In this document: piece by piece, positions 25,416 through 33,862 of the stretch
Layout of the letters: every line of letters starts with the position of its first letter
Position numbering within the stretch: position 1 is the stretch's first letter
Assembly: GCA_002307295.1 (NCBI GenBank)
Contig: DBTY01000053.1
Span: 51,827-115,826, forward strand
Source: Ignavibacteriales bacterium UBA1304
GTDB taxonomy: Bacteria; Bacteroidota; Ignavibacteria; Ignavibacteriales; Ignavibacteriaceae
Direction of reading: 5' to 3'
DNA length: 64,000 nucleotides
Notes under the pieces: generated by a model
The model's input: only the letters and a program-made list of their open reading frames with translations
Told to the model about the DNA's origin: nothing
Databases searched by the model: none
Program-made: the position numbers and the translations under genes

Positions 25416-27062
25416 TTAAGGCACATTCGAACCGTTTACGTCGCCTACGCATAACCCGCGCAAATTTACCGTTACAGAGCTTCCGGTTAAAGTTACAGCC
25501 GGATTTTCAAAAACCCAATCGCCCGCTTTAAAAGAAGAAATTATGCCTACAACGCGCTGCCTCATTAATAGCGCGTCCGTGCTGTTAACTGAACCCGAAA
25601 CGTTAACGTCCGCCGCTTTAATTTGAAGCGAATCAAACGACTTTGCGTTTGTTACATACTGCTTTAGAATTAATGCGTCTGTTGAGTTGACTCCTCCCCA
25701 TGTTTTAGAGCTTGAAGCTGAAAGAGAATACGCCCCGCTTGTTTTATTTGTAAACGTATAGGCGCCGGAAGCGTCCGTCGTTGTGGAATCTATAATAGCG
25801 GAGTTGGTTTTCAAATAAACTTTTACTCCTGCAATAGCCGTAGAGCCCGACGTCCCATAATTAGGATATGTGATGCTGCCGCTTATAGAAACTCCTGAAC
25901 TATAAAACTTTGTTTTCAGCATATTCCATAATTCCTGACGCGAGCCGTCCTGCCCCAAAGCCCACATTCCAACCCCTTTAAGATTATTTGCTTTTGCTAA
26001 ATCATATTTTAAGCCAAGGCTCGAATCATTATCGAACCACACCTGCGCATAAGTTGTAGCGTCATATTTATAGCTATACCAGGGGGTTTTATAGGCTGAC
26101 CATTTTACTCCATACGCAATTGAGTTTGGCTGATCGTTATCAAAAGTCGTTGCGCCTATATACTTAACCACTGAATCCCCGGCGACATCTTTTTTAGTCG
26201 TCCATTTCTGCCCGTAGTAAGGAACTCCAAGAATTAATTTTTTAGAGTTCGCGGTCAAAGCGTTTCCATAGCCATATGAAGTATTAGTTACTGTATTCTG
26301 AACTGAATAGCTCGTCCCGGATAGCGGCGCGCTTGGACCCGTAACAGCGCTCCAGCTTCCGTAAAAATCATATCCCATAATAAAGACATAATCGCAGGAA
26401 TTAGTTAACCCCAATAAATTCCATCCTCCCCAGTTAACCGCTGGCCCTGCAAAAGACACTTCCTTCCCGACTGAATTATTAGCATGCACATAACTTGATA
26501 AGTCGGACATAAATGTATTTAATAGCGTCCCTCTATCTGCCGTCGCAACGCTTTCAAAATCAATGTTTACTCCGTCAAGCGAGTATTGCGTTATTTTACT
26601 TTTTACATTCGCAAAAAATGTTTGCTTAACAGTTTGGTCTGTTATTATCTTATGAATTTGCGAAGCTGTAAAATTTGTAACGCACATAATTATTTTAACC
26701 CCTGCGCTATGCGCCGCATTGATAACGTCAGTCCACGGCCAGTAGCTCGGGTTAGAAATTGAGCCGTTTGTATCAACGGCAAAGTCGAACGCCGCAATAT
26801 GCGTAAGCAGCTCATATTTTAAATTGCTTTTTGCGCTTGAATATTCCCAATCCGGCAGGTATCCAAAAACAGCCGAAGTCAATTGGCTTTTATCATATTT
26901 TAGTGGGACTATTCCTTTCCCGGTTTGATCGAATAAGCTTTTCTCAATAGCTTTAGTTGCATGTTCTTTTTTTGATAACTCATGGATTGACAAATGCTCT
27001 TGTGGAAATATTGCGCTTGCAAAAAATATAATAGCGCTAGTGATGCAGTATAGTAACTTCAT
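25416..27062 (-). CDS. Secreted GH18 glycoside hydrolase with dockerin-like tail
   Basis: 548 residues, signal peptide at the start. GH18 barrel with catalytic motif DGVNIDFE (D163-E170; D168 and E170). The other strand motifs are FGYLPDWEY, FIMGYDFYGSW and LGVPYYGQKW. After the barrel come a CarboxypepD-regulatory-like beta domain (about 395-450) and two dockerin-type calcium-loop repeats (VNSTDALILKQYV, VNSTDALLMRQRVVG). The last residues GDVNGSNVP are a partial third loop. It should cleave chitin, peptidoglycan-like or N-glycan chains. No T9SS sorting domain is seen, so it is probably exported by Sec only. Confidence 0.9.
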   Translation of the reverse strand: MKLLYCITSAIIFFASAIFPQEHLSIHELSKKEHATKAIEKSLFDQTGKGIVPLKYDKSQLTSAVFGYLPDWEYSSAKSNLKYELLTHIAAFDFAVDTNGSISNPSYWPWTDVINAAHSAGVKIIMCVTNFTASQIHKIITDQTVKQTFFANVKSKITQYSLDGVNIDFESVATADRGTLLNTFMSDLSSYVHANNSVGKEVSFAGPAVNWGGWNLLGLTNSCDYVFIMGYDFYGSWSAVTGPSAPLSGTSYSVQNTVTNTSYGYGNALTANSKKLILGVPYYGQKWTTKKDVAGDSVVKYIGATTFDNDQPNSIAYGVKWSAYKTPWYSYKYDATTYAQVWFDNDSSLGLKYDLAKANNLKGVGMWALGQDGSRQELWNMLKTKFYSSGVSISGSITYPNYGTSGSTAIAGVKVYLKTNSAIIDSTTTDASGAYTFTNKTSGAYSLSASSSKTWGGVNSTDALILKQYVTNAKSFDSLQIKAADVNVSGSVNSTDALLMRQRVVGIISSFKAGDWVFENPAVTLTGSSVTVNLRGLCVGDVNGSNVP

Positions 27063-27326
27063 ATGGCAGACCTTAATAGTATTTATTTATTCAAACAAAT
27101 GTAAAATAAAGTTTCAATTAGTCATTTTCAAATTTTTAGCTCATTGAAAAAATTATTAAATAACGCCCTAAACTATTTGTAATAATGTTCGAAGATATAT
27201 ATTGGCATAATATGGATAACAGTTCACAGTAAAGCGAGCGATCACATCTATTTATTTAATTTAGAATATAAAACTGTCTCTAAAACAGACTATAACTAAT
27301 TCAATAATTTTAATTAGGAGAATAAT

Positions 27327-27866
27327 ATGGCACAATTTATAGCTCTTGCTGCAGGAGTTGAAGTTAATGGCGAAACAGTTCTGTCAGTCGTTGACGGTAT
27401 GAGCGTTTTTAAAAGCAAAGCTCTTAAAATATTAGAAGATAATGGAATTAAAGATCCTACGCCGGGTCAGTGGTATCAACAACAGGCATGGCTGGATTCT
27501 TTTAAAAAAATATCAGAATCTATTGGGCAAAAAACGCTTGAACAAATTGGAATGAAAATTCCGGAGAATGCTCAGTTCCCACCAGAGATTGATAATCTCG
27601 AAAAAGCATTAGCGTCTATTGACGTTGCTTACCATATGAACCATAGAGGCGGAGACATTGGAGCTTATCAATTTTCTAAATTAGGACCAACCACAATTAA
27701 ACTGTTCTGCAATAATCCTTATCCATGTAGTTTTGACAAAGGGATTATTCAGGCAATGGTAAATAAATTTAAACCGGCAGGAGTAGCTGTAAAAATCGAG
27801 CATAATCAAAACGATGGCTGCAGAAACACAGGAGGCGATTCTTGTACATATATCGTCAAATGGTAA
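27327..27866 (+). CDS. Cys-rich V4R/heme-NO-binding-like sensor protein
   Basis: 179 residues, no signal peptide, one domain. The pattern GQWYQQQAWLDSFKKISESIGQKTLEQIG and the C-terminal CNNPYPCSFDKGI ... NDGCRNTGGDSCTYIVKW resemble the V4R (vinyl reductase-like) and heme-NO-binding families, in which the end carries conserved Cys ligands for small molecules or metal. The recognition is by overall shape, not a sure match. Ribosome site AGGAG lies at 27315-27319. Followed by a clear terminator, so it is monocistronic. Confidence 0.65.
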   Translation: MAQFIALAAGVEVNGETVLSVVDGMSVFKSKALKILEDNGIKDPTPGQWYQQQAWLDSFKKISESIGQKTLEQIGMKIPENAQFPPEIDNLEKALASIDVAYHMNHRGGDIGAYQFSKLGPTTIKLFCNNPYPCSFDKGIIQAMVNKFKPAGVAVKIEHNQNDGCRNTGGDSCTYIVKW

Positions 27867-27883
27867 TATGCGTTTAGACTTAA

Positions 27884-27925
27884 AATCAATCATCCCGGCT
27901 AATCAGGATGATTGATTTTTATTTT
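27884..27925 (+). terminator. Rho-independent terminator of the V4R-like gene
   Basis: AATCAATCATCC (27884-27895) pairs with GGATGATTGATT (27906-27917), followed by TTTATTTTC, 18 bases after the stop. Confidence 0.85.
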
Positions 27926-27974
27926 CTATAGCGCGCCGTTCTAAAGCAATAAGTTTTATAAAAATTGCTAACGG

Positions 27975-28511
27975 CTACCGAAGCGCTTTTTCGTTGTATT
28001 CCCAAAATGAAATAGCAAGCATAATAGTACTTTTGTTTTTCTGCTCTAAGGACATTGTTATTTCCTGTTTTGTAACATCCCCTTCCTTAATGCGCCATTT
28101 CTTACTGAATGGATCATCCTTTACAGCTTTGCCAAATACCTGATTGTTCCCAGTAGTCAGATCTTTATAAGCGCTTTCAAGCGGCGCTATGCGGTCGACT
28201 ATCATGAGCCAAAGGAAACAAAGCCTGTCGTTAATAAACATCAGATGCCATTCATAAATTTTATTTCCGTTTAGCTTGCCGCCTGAGTATACAAAATCTT
28301 TTTCCGTAGTGTCGCTAGTTCTTTCTACCTGCTTAACGTCCTTAAGCTTATACTTCTCCATTAACACTTTGTTAACGCCGGCAAAATTCATTTTATAATT
28401 CAGGTCGTTTGAGATTTGTTTTACAGAGAGGTCTGGAACGGCGTCCGGCGTTTTTTCACACCCGGCAATTAATAAAAAACTGAAAGCAATAACGATACAA
28501 AAATATTTCAT
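27975..28511 (-). CDS. Lipoprotein of unknown function
   Basis: 178 residues with lipoprotein signal and lipobox LIAGC (Cys 18). No family recognised. The mature part has acidic and basic helices, no repeat. Promoter-like block lies at 28583-28613. A second lipoprotein gene (29771-30190) has a similar upstream block, so both may be controlled alike. Confidence 0.8.
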   Translation of the reverse strand: MKYFCIVIAFSFLLIAGCEKTPDAVPDLSVKQISNDLNYKMNFAGVNKVLMEKYKLKDVKQVERTSDTTEKDFVYSGGKLNGNKIYEWHLMFINDRLCFLWLMIVDRIAPLESAYKDLTTGNNQVFGKAVKDDPFSKKWRIKEGDVTKQEITMSLEQKNKSTIMLAISFWEYNEKALR

Positions 28512-28582
28512 ATTATCTCCGGGCTATTTCGTTCATCCCCCACGGATTATTGAAATTGTGAGAGGTTTATATTTATGCTTTC

Positions 28583-28613
28583 AACTTAAAGCATTAAGCT
28601 TTTATTGTCAATT
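28583..28613 (-). promoter_or_regulatory. Promoter-like block: TTGACA, 17 bases, TAAGTT
   Basis: On the minus strand TTGACA (28606-28611) and TAAGTT (28583-28588) are 17 bases apart. The whole 31-base block is identical to 29681-29711. TTGACA at the same spacing recurs at 30248-30253. It precedes the lipoprotein gene at 28511 by about 70 bases. Confidence 0.45.
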
Positions 28614-28698
28614 GGATTTTTTTTCGGACGATTCATTATTACGGTAATTCTGCAATAGATACTACTTTATCAAACAAGTGATATTATTGGATTTCACC

Positions 28699-29442
28699 CT
28701 AGTTTCTTTCTTTAATAAGAGACTTGATAATTGGGAAATGGAAATGGTACTTTTCTTCAATTACATACCTCACTAACTCACAAAACCAATCTGGAGCAAA
28801 GGGAGAAATATAGATATTCTCTATTAAATTATCTATATCCACATCAACATATTTCCCATTTTCGTATTTAGCTTTTCCATTAAATTCCTCATACTGACTT
28901 ATAATTGCTATCCTTACTTCCTTTTCAAATTTATAAAACTTTTTCTTTGTAAATGGTACATTTCGTTGGTGCAGTTCCTTAATGCAATCAGTATAAGTAA
29001 TTTTTTGGAAAAGCATTCTTTCATCGCCAGGAAAGCTGGTTTTTAATTTTTTGTATTTTGTCTGTATTGCAATACCAAAAGGCTGGTATCCAAGATATAT
29101 TTTCCAAAGAGCAAAAGATTCTTCAACATTTTGCGTCCAACTATTAACAAGAGTATATCCCCTATAGTTATTAATAGTATTTATTTCTTTTCTAGCCATT
29201 TGATCTGTATTCTCTTTACCCAATAAAGGGCTGAAATTGTCATATTGGCTTTTTATTTCATTTACTAAATTAGTTGATAAAGTACCTTCATATTGATCTT
29301 GTAATTTGTCTAACCGACAAAAATAAAGTTTTGCATAAGTAATTATATTCAGGAACTTAGGAAAATCCATATATCGCCAAACTTTTGAATTTGGCAATGG
29401 TTCATTCATGTTAAGATATGGAGCTGAGCCATTAAGTATCAT
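28699..29442 (-). CDS. DUF2971 domain protein
   Basis: 247 residues with the DUF2971 pattern: WRYMDFPKFLNIITYAKLYFCRLDKLQDQYEG, then NSWTQNVEESFALWKIYLGYQPFGIAIQTKY, and YISPFAPDWF near the end. The family is widespread in accessory regions and often lies near defence or mobile genes, but its role is unknown. Direct repeats of 31 bases flank this gene (28583-28613 and 29681-29711), suggesting that it arrived as a separate segment. Confidence 0.85.
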   Translation of the reverse strand: MILNGSAPYLNMNEPLPNSKVWRYMDFPKFLNIITYAKLYFCRLDKLQDQYEGTLSTNLVNEIKSQYDNFSPLLGKENTDQMARKEINTINNYRGYTLVNSWTQNVEESFALWKIYLGYQPFGIAIQTKYKKLKTSFPGDERMLFQKITYTDCIKELHQRNVPFTKKKFYKFEKEVRIAIISQYEEFNGKAKYENGKYVDVDIDNLIENIYISPFAPDWFCELVRYVIEEKYHFHFPIIKSLIKERN

Positions 29443-29680
29443 AATAGATTCGTAAATTACTTTTAGAAATTAGTTTACACCAATTATTTACATCGAATAC
29501 ACGAAAAGATTACATTGTATTAGAAAAATGATACTAAGATTATATCCATCTCAACTCTAAATCCCCTATGGGAATAATTTTACTGTAATATTCAAGCTAA
29601 TTAGTTTAAAATTAAATATATCTATTTACTTTTCAAACAATATACTTGAACCTCGGCAACAGCAAAGGGTTTATACTTTG
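29443..29680. other. Gap upstream of DUF2971, no gene seen
   Basis: AT-rich, no open frame of useful length. The second 31-base repeat lies at its end. Confidence 0.4.
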
Positions 29681-29711
29681 AACTTAAAGCATTAAGCTTT
29701 TATTGTCAATT
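29681..29711 (-). repeat. 31-base direct repeat, second copy
   Basis: Identical to 28583-28613 in the same orientation. Similarity extends outward for about 14-20 bases (GGTTTATA-type sequence) with a small indel. It lies 3' of the lipoprotein gene 29771-30190 and 239 bases upstream of the DUF2971 start, so it is unlikely to be a close promoter for DUF2971. Confidence 0.7.
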
Positions 29712-29770
29712 ATTATCTTTCTGCGTCAAAAAAATAAGCATTAACGCCCGAACTCTTCTTAGTTTTATTA

Positions 29771-30190
29771 CTATTGCTTCTGCAAAACAAACGAAAGCCC
29801 TCCCCTTGCAGGAGAAAGAGCTTCAACCGATTTGCCGCTTTCATGCCACTTCATTGAATTAATAATAAAACCAGACTGAGACAATTTTACCGTATCATTT
29901 GAAATAACATAAGAGCCAGTATATGTTTTTGTTATTCCGGATCCCATTATAGTTGATACGCTTTGTGGTATGATAACTTTTGCAGTATATTCGTTCTTAT
30001 TCGTAAACGTTATATTAACGGAACCTCCAGACGCCTGAACGTCTACGCTTCGGTCAGCAGCATCGGGTAAAATGAAAGAAGAGCTGTTATAATTCCCGGC
30101 TAAACTATTCGCCGGTTCAGTAGAGTTTTCTTTTGAGCAGCCACTTAACAAAACTATTCCTATTAATAATAGTTTATTAATTGTAGTCAT
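29771..30190 (-). CDS. Small lipoprotein of unknown function
   Basis: 139 residues with lipobox LLSGC (Cys 18). The mature domain is beta-rich (SVDVQASGGSVNITFTNKNEYTAKVII), similar to lipocalin-like META-type domains that many Bacteroidota lipoproteins carry, but no firm match. Predicted promoter at 30225-30253 gives a leader of about 28 bases. Confidence 0.75.
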   Translation of the reverse strand: MTTINKLLLIGIVLLSGCSKENSTEPANSLAGNYNSSSFILPDAADRSVDVQASGGSVNITFTNKNEYTAKVIIPQSVSTIMGSGITKTYTGSYVISNDTVKLSQSGFIINSMKWHESGKSVEALSPARGGLSFVLQKQ

Positions 30191-30224
30191 AAGTTTATCC
30201 TCCCACTAATAAAATGATAGAACC

Positions 30225-30253
30225 AACTTAAAGAAAATGATCCCTATTGTCAA
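30225..30253 (-). promoter_or_regulatory. Promoter-like block upstream of a lipoprotein gene
   Basis: On the minus strand TTGACA (30248-30253), 17 bases, then TAAGTT (30225-30230). It shares the TTGACAATA...CTTTAAGTT framework with the two 31-base copies, but the central bases differ. Confidence 0.5.
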
Positions 30254-30311
30254 TCTGCTTTATTTCAAATGTTGCGGACGTGGAGAACGCCGCGCCCGCG
30301 GAAACCTTATT

Positions 30312-30929
30312 TTACCGTTCAATAAATCCTTTGCTCTTTTCATCCCAAATATAAATTATCGGTTTACAATAAGAACAATCCGAATAAAAACCTGTAGTGT
30401 CAGGCGGATTTACTACAAGCATTCTGCTATCGGGTTTAAAGTCAAAACCGGATGTAGCTCCAACGCCATCGTAAATTTTCCCGGTCAACGCGTCAACTAT
30501 CACGCTAACAAAACATTCGCTTCCGCAGCCCCATGAAACAAAACAATAATGCCCGGCAAAATTAATATTTTCTTTACTGCACGCTTCGCTTATTCGGGTT
30601 TTAAAATGCTTGGCGTCCTTATAACTTGACCAGTCAATTTTTATTTTCGGTTTTGGAGAAACCGGCTTTACCTGAAAATCAGTAAATAAAACATTCGGTT
30701 TATACTTAATTGAGATAGAGCTTATCTTTTTTGTTTTAGCGTTTCCTATTACAAAATAATCTTTATCTTCCGAAGCATAAAGCGTATCGGCGATAAAATC
30801 AGTTTTAATATAGCTGCTTAACTGCGCATTAATAACTGGCTCCGATAAAGCGGCGCCGCTTTTTGCCTCTTGTTTAGTATTACACAAAAACATTAGAAAA
30901 AAACTTAAAATGTAGATTATTGCATTCAT
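30312..30929 (-). CDS. Secreted hypothetical protein
   Basis: 205 residues with a probable signal peptide (MNAIIYILSFFLMFLC). The mature part has the segment NFAGHYCFVSWGCGSECFVSVIVDALTGKIYD and YSDCSYCKPIIYIWD, a pattern I know only from uncharacterised secreted proteins of this phylum. Four or more cysteines suggest disulfides. No known enzyme motif. Confidence 0.75.
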   Translation of the reverse strand: MNAIIYILSFFLMFLCNTKQEAKSGAALSEPVINAQLSSYIKTDFIADTLYASEDKDYFVIGNAKTKKISSISIKYKPNVLFTDFQVKPVSPKPKIKIDWSSYKDAKHFKTRISEACSKENINFAGHYCFVSWGCGSECFVSVIVDALTGKIYDGVGATSGFDFKPDSRMLVVNPPDTTGFYSDCSYCKPIIYIWDEKSKGFIER

Positions 30930-31349
30930 CGTTTTTAGACCCTGAAATTATTATAAATGATATCATCTAAAATTACTTCATCGCGTCAATTATTGCAATA
31001 TCTCCGAATCATATCAGAGGCTTCTTTATCCCCAAGTTCTTCCGCTTTGCTTTTGTATCCATAATCAAACCGCCTTAAAAGTCAGGTTAGTTTAATAACA
31101 TTTTTTTGAGAAATAAAATTTTTTCTTATATCCATTAGAGATAAACAAAGAATTTTCCCATTCATTTTTGTTGCCATTGTGTCTGCAAAATCAAATACTT
31201 TAGAATTCCTTTCCCAGCTTAAGAACTACAATATGCAGGTATTTTGAACTTTTATTAAAATGTATTTATTTCTATTTTGATTATATGTTTAATAACACAG
31301 GTTCTTTTTACTCTCTCAACATTTTTCATAAACAATAAATTAAAATAAA
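30930..31349. other. Long gap with a possible decayed gene fragment
   Basis: 420 bases between divergent genes. On the minus strand bases 30986-31078 read as FDYGYKSKAEELGDKEA and SDMIRRYCNN before a stop, a protein-like stretch with an in-frame stop just upstream, so it may be the last codons of a lost gene. The bases near 31340 should hold the promoter of the EEP gene. Confidence 0.35.
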
Positions 31350-32195
31350 ATGAAAAAAATTATTCTAACGCTTTTTTTACTGATTAGCTGCGCAACGCTG
31401 CAATATAGTCAGACTTTAAAAATAATGACCTACAATATCAGATATGATAACCCGGACGACGGAGAAAACAAGTGGCAATTCAGAAAAGGAACAATGGCCG
31501 AACTTATTAGATTTCACGAACCGGACATATTTGGCATACAGGAGGGACTTGCCAATCAGTTAACGTTCCTTGACAGCGCTTTGCCAAATTATAAACATAT
31601 TGGAATTGGCCGCGACGCTAATGGAACCGGCGAACACAGCTGTATTTTTTACAACGCTAAACGTTTTAAATTAATCAAACAAGCTACGTTTTGGTTATCG
31701 GAAACTCCAGACGTAATATCAAAAGGCTGGGACGCGGCGCTGAACAGAATCTGCACTTACGGCCTATTTAAAGACGAACTTACAAAACAACACATCTGGG
31801 TATTCAATACTCATTTTGACTACCAGGGCGACGCCGCAAGGATGAACAGCGCGAAATTGATTTACAACAAAATAAATACGTTAAACAAAGAACATTATCC
31901 TGTAATTTTAACCGGCGATTTTAATCTTGAACCGGAAAGCGCGCCAATTAAGTTTTTGTCTGGCGTTATGATTGAAACCAAATTTGCCACTTCAAATTCT
32001 TTTGGCAACCAAGGTACTTTTAATAACTTTGAGTTTGATAAACCTGTAACAAGTAGAATTGATTATATTTTCACAAGCAAAACAGGCTTGAAGACTCTTA
32101 AATATGGAATACTGAGCGACTCTAAAAACTGCCATTACCCTTCAGATCATTTACCGGTATTTGCCGAACTAAAATATACAGGCAAAGCTAAATAA
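31350..32195 (+). CDS. Endonuclease/exonuclease/phosphatase family protein
   Basis: 281 residues with signal peptide (KKIILTLFLLISCATLQYSQT). EEP motifs in order: MTYNIRYDN, IFGIQEG (metal Glu), NTHFDYQ, LTGDFNLEP, and catalytic YPSDHLPV. Secreted EEP enzymes of this type cleave phosphodiester bonds in lipids, sugar phosphates or nucleic acid. Ends with a strong hairpin. Confidence 0.92.
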   Translation: MKKIILTLFLLISCATLQYSQTLKIMTYNIRYDNPDDGENKWQFRKGTMAELIRFHEPDIFGIQEGLANQLTFLDSALPNYKHIGIGRDANGTGEHSCIFYNAKRFKLIKQATFWLSETPDVISKGWDAALNRICTYGLFKDELTKQHIWVFNTHFDYQGDAARMNSAKLIYNKINTLNKEHYPVILTGDFNLEPESAPIKFLSGVMIETKFATSNSFGNQGTFNNFEFDKPVTSRIDYIFTSKTGLKTLKYGILSDSKNCHYPSDHLPVFAELKYTGKAK

Positions 32196-32204
32196 GAATT
32201 AAAG

Positions 32205-32242
32205 ATAAAGCGCCGTTTTGTTTTTAAACAGCGGCGCTTTAT
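32205..32242 (+). terminator. Terminator hairpin after the EEP gene
   Basis: ATAAAGCGCCG (32205-32215) pairs with CGGCGCTTTAT (32232-32242), 10 bases after the stop. AT-rich flanks on both sides could let it serve glnA on the other strand too. Confidence 0.75.
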
Positions 32243-32383
32243 TATAATATTCAATGCTTTTTTTTACGCTCTCTCGCTACGCAGTTCCAGACTTAATAGT
32301 TCCCCCCAAATAAAGCTTATATAATAATAGTAAATTTTTAATTTACCAGTAACTTATTTTATTATAATGCGTTACCGCGCCTC

Positions 32384-33766
32384 CTACAAGTTAAAGTACA
32401 TTTTATATTCAAATGGATGAGGCATTGCGCTTATAGCTTTTATTTCTTCTTCTTTTATGCTTACCCACTGTTGCAATAGCTCGTCGGTGAAAACATTACC
32501 GCGCCGCAGAAAATCGTTATCAGCGGCTAAAGCGTCAAGAGCCTCGGCTAAGCTGCGGGGCAAATACTCAATTTTACCTTCGTAACTTCCGTCAAAAAGA
32601 TTTTTATCTGCCGGACCGTAGCCCTCTTTTATTGGGTCTATTTTATTAGCTACTCCATCCAATCCTGCTAATAACATTGCCGAAATACATAAATATGGGT
32701 TCGCGGTAGCGTCAGGCGGACGGTATTCAAAACGCGCTTCTTCAGGATTTGTAACGTACTTTGGTATCCGGATTGCAGAAGACCTGTTCCCCTGCCCGTA
32801 AGTTAATGTAACGGGAGCTTCAAAACCGGGGACTAATCTTTTATATGAGTTTGTGCTGGGATTTGTAAAGGCCGCAAGCGCAGGAGCGTGTTTTAGCAGT
32901 CCCCCAATAAAAAACCTGCCAAGTTCGTTTATGTTGCCATATTCGCCTTTTTTATAAAAAGCGTTTTTGCCGTTTTTAGTAAGGAACAGATGCAGATGCA
33001 TTCCGTTGCCAGCCTGCTGATACATAGGTTTTGGCATAAAAGTAACATAAAGGTTCCGCATCCGGGCATAATTAAACAAGACATATTTTGCAGTTACAAC
33101 ATTATCCCCCGTATTCAAAACATCTGTAAAGAAAGTCTCAATTTCCTGCTGTCCTCTTTCGCCAGTTTCGTGATGATGATATTTAACCTTAATGCCAAAT
33201 TGCTTTAGTATCTTACACGCTTCGTCTCTAAAATCGTCATAGACGTCAAACGGATTAGCGGCATGATACGCTTTTTTATAAAACTCTTCTTCATGTTCTA
33301 TTTTATAATACGAAGCCGACGTTCTGGTATCATACTCCACATTAGAAAAAATATAAAATTCAAACTCTGGTCCCCACCACGATTTATCAGCGCCAGTTAT
33401 TTTTTTTAATAACGATTCCGCCTGCTTAACCAAATATCGTCCATCCTGTAAAAAAGGACTCCGCTTATCGTCGGTAAGGACTATATTGGAATAAAAGCTT
33501 AGCGTTGGGGCGTCTCTAAATGGGTCTATTACTGCCGTAGTTAAATCCGGAGTAAGAATCATATCGCTGTTTTCAACTTTTCTAAAGCCGTAGCTCGAGC
33601 CGTCAAAACCGACTCCTTCGTCCAACAGCTTATTTAGAATTCCGGGATAAACAGGGAGGGATATGTGGTGAAGCCGGCCAGATAAATCGATGCACTTTAA
33701 ATCGATTACTTCAATATTATTTTTTTTTATGATTTCATTGCAGGTCTGAATAGCGTTTTTTAGCAT
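32384..33766 (-). CDS. glnA: Glutamine synthetase, type I
   Basis: 460 residues. Motifs: DGSSYGFRKVENSDMIL near the start, FEFYIF, HHHETGERGQQEIE, GNGMHLHLFL, NPSTNSYKRLVPGFEAPV and RIPKYVTNPEEARFEYRPPDATANPYL. The loop where enterobacterial GlnA carries the adenylylated Tyr reads KNLFDG, so this site is Phe; covalent control by adenylylation is unlikely, fitting the GSI-alpha type. It makes glutamine from glutamate, ammonia and ATP. No PII or glnB gene adjacent. Confidence 0.95.
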   Translation of the reverse strand: MLKNAIQTCNEIIKKNNIEVIDLKCIDLSGRLHHISLPVYPGILNKLLDEGVGFDGSSYGFRKVENSDMILTPDLTTAVIDPFRDAPTLSFYSNIVLTDDKRSPFLQDGRYLVKQAESLLKKITGADKSWWGPEFEFYIFSNVEYDTRTSASYYKIEHEEEFYKKAYHAANPFDVYDDFRDEACKILKQFGIKVKYHHHETGERGQQEIETFFTDVLNTGDNVVTAKYVLFNYARMRNLYVTFMPKPMYQQAGNGMHLHLFLTKNGKNAFYKKGEYGNINELGRFFIGGLLKHAPALAAFTNPSTNSYKRLVPGFEAPVTLTYGQGNRSSAIRIPKYVTNPEEARFEYRPPDATANPYLCISAMLLAGLDGVANKIDPIKEGYGPADKNLFDGSYEGKIEYLPRSLAEALDALAADNDFLRRGNVFTDELLQQWVSIKEEEIKAISAMPHPFEYKMYFNL

Positions 33767-33810
33767 ATTAATTCCGATATATTAATAAATATTCACTATG
33801 GACACACATA

Positions 33811-33848
33811 AAAAAATAGCGGCAGGGCTTTATAGGCGCCGTGCCGCT
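33811..33848 (-). terminator. Rho-independent terminator of eno
   Basis: Minus strand AGCGGCA/TGCCGCT arms, with a 17-base loop, followed by ATTTTTTT. It lies 15 bases after the enolase stop. Confidence 0.88.
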
Positions 33849-33862
33849 AAACTAAAAAGAAA

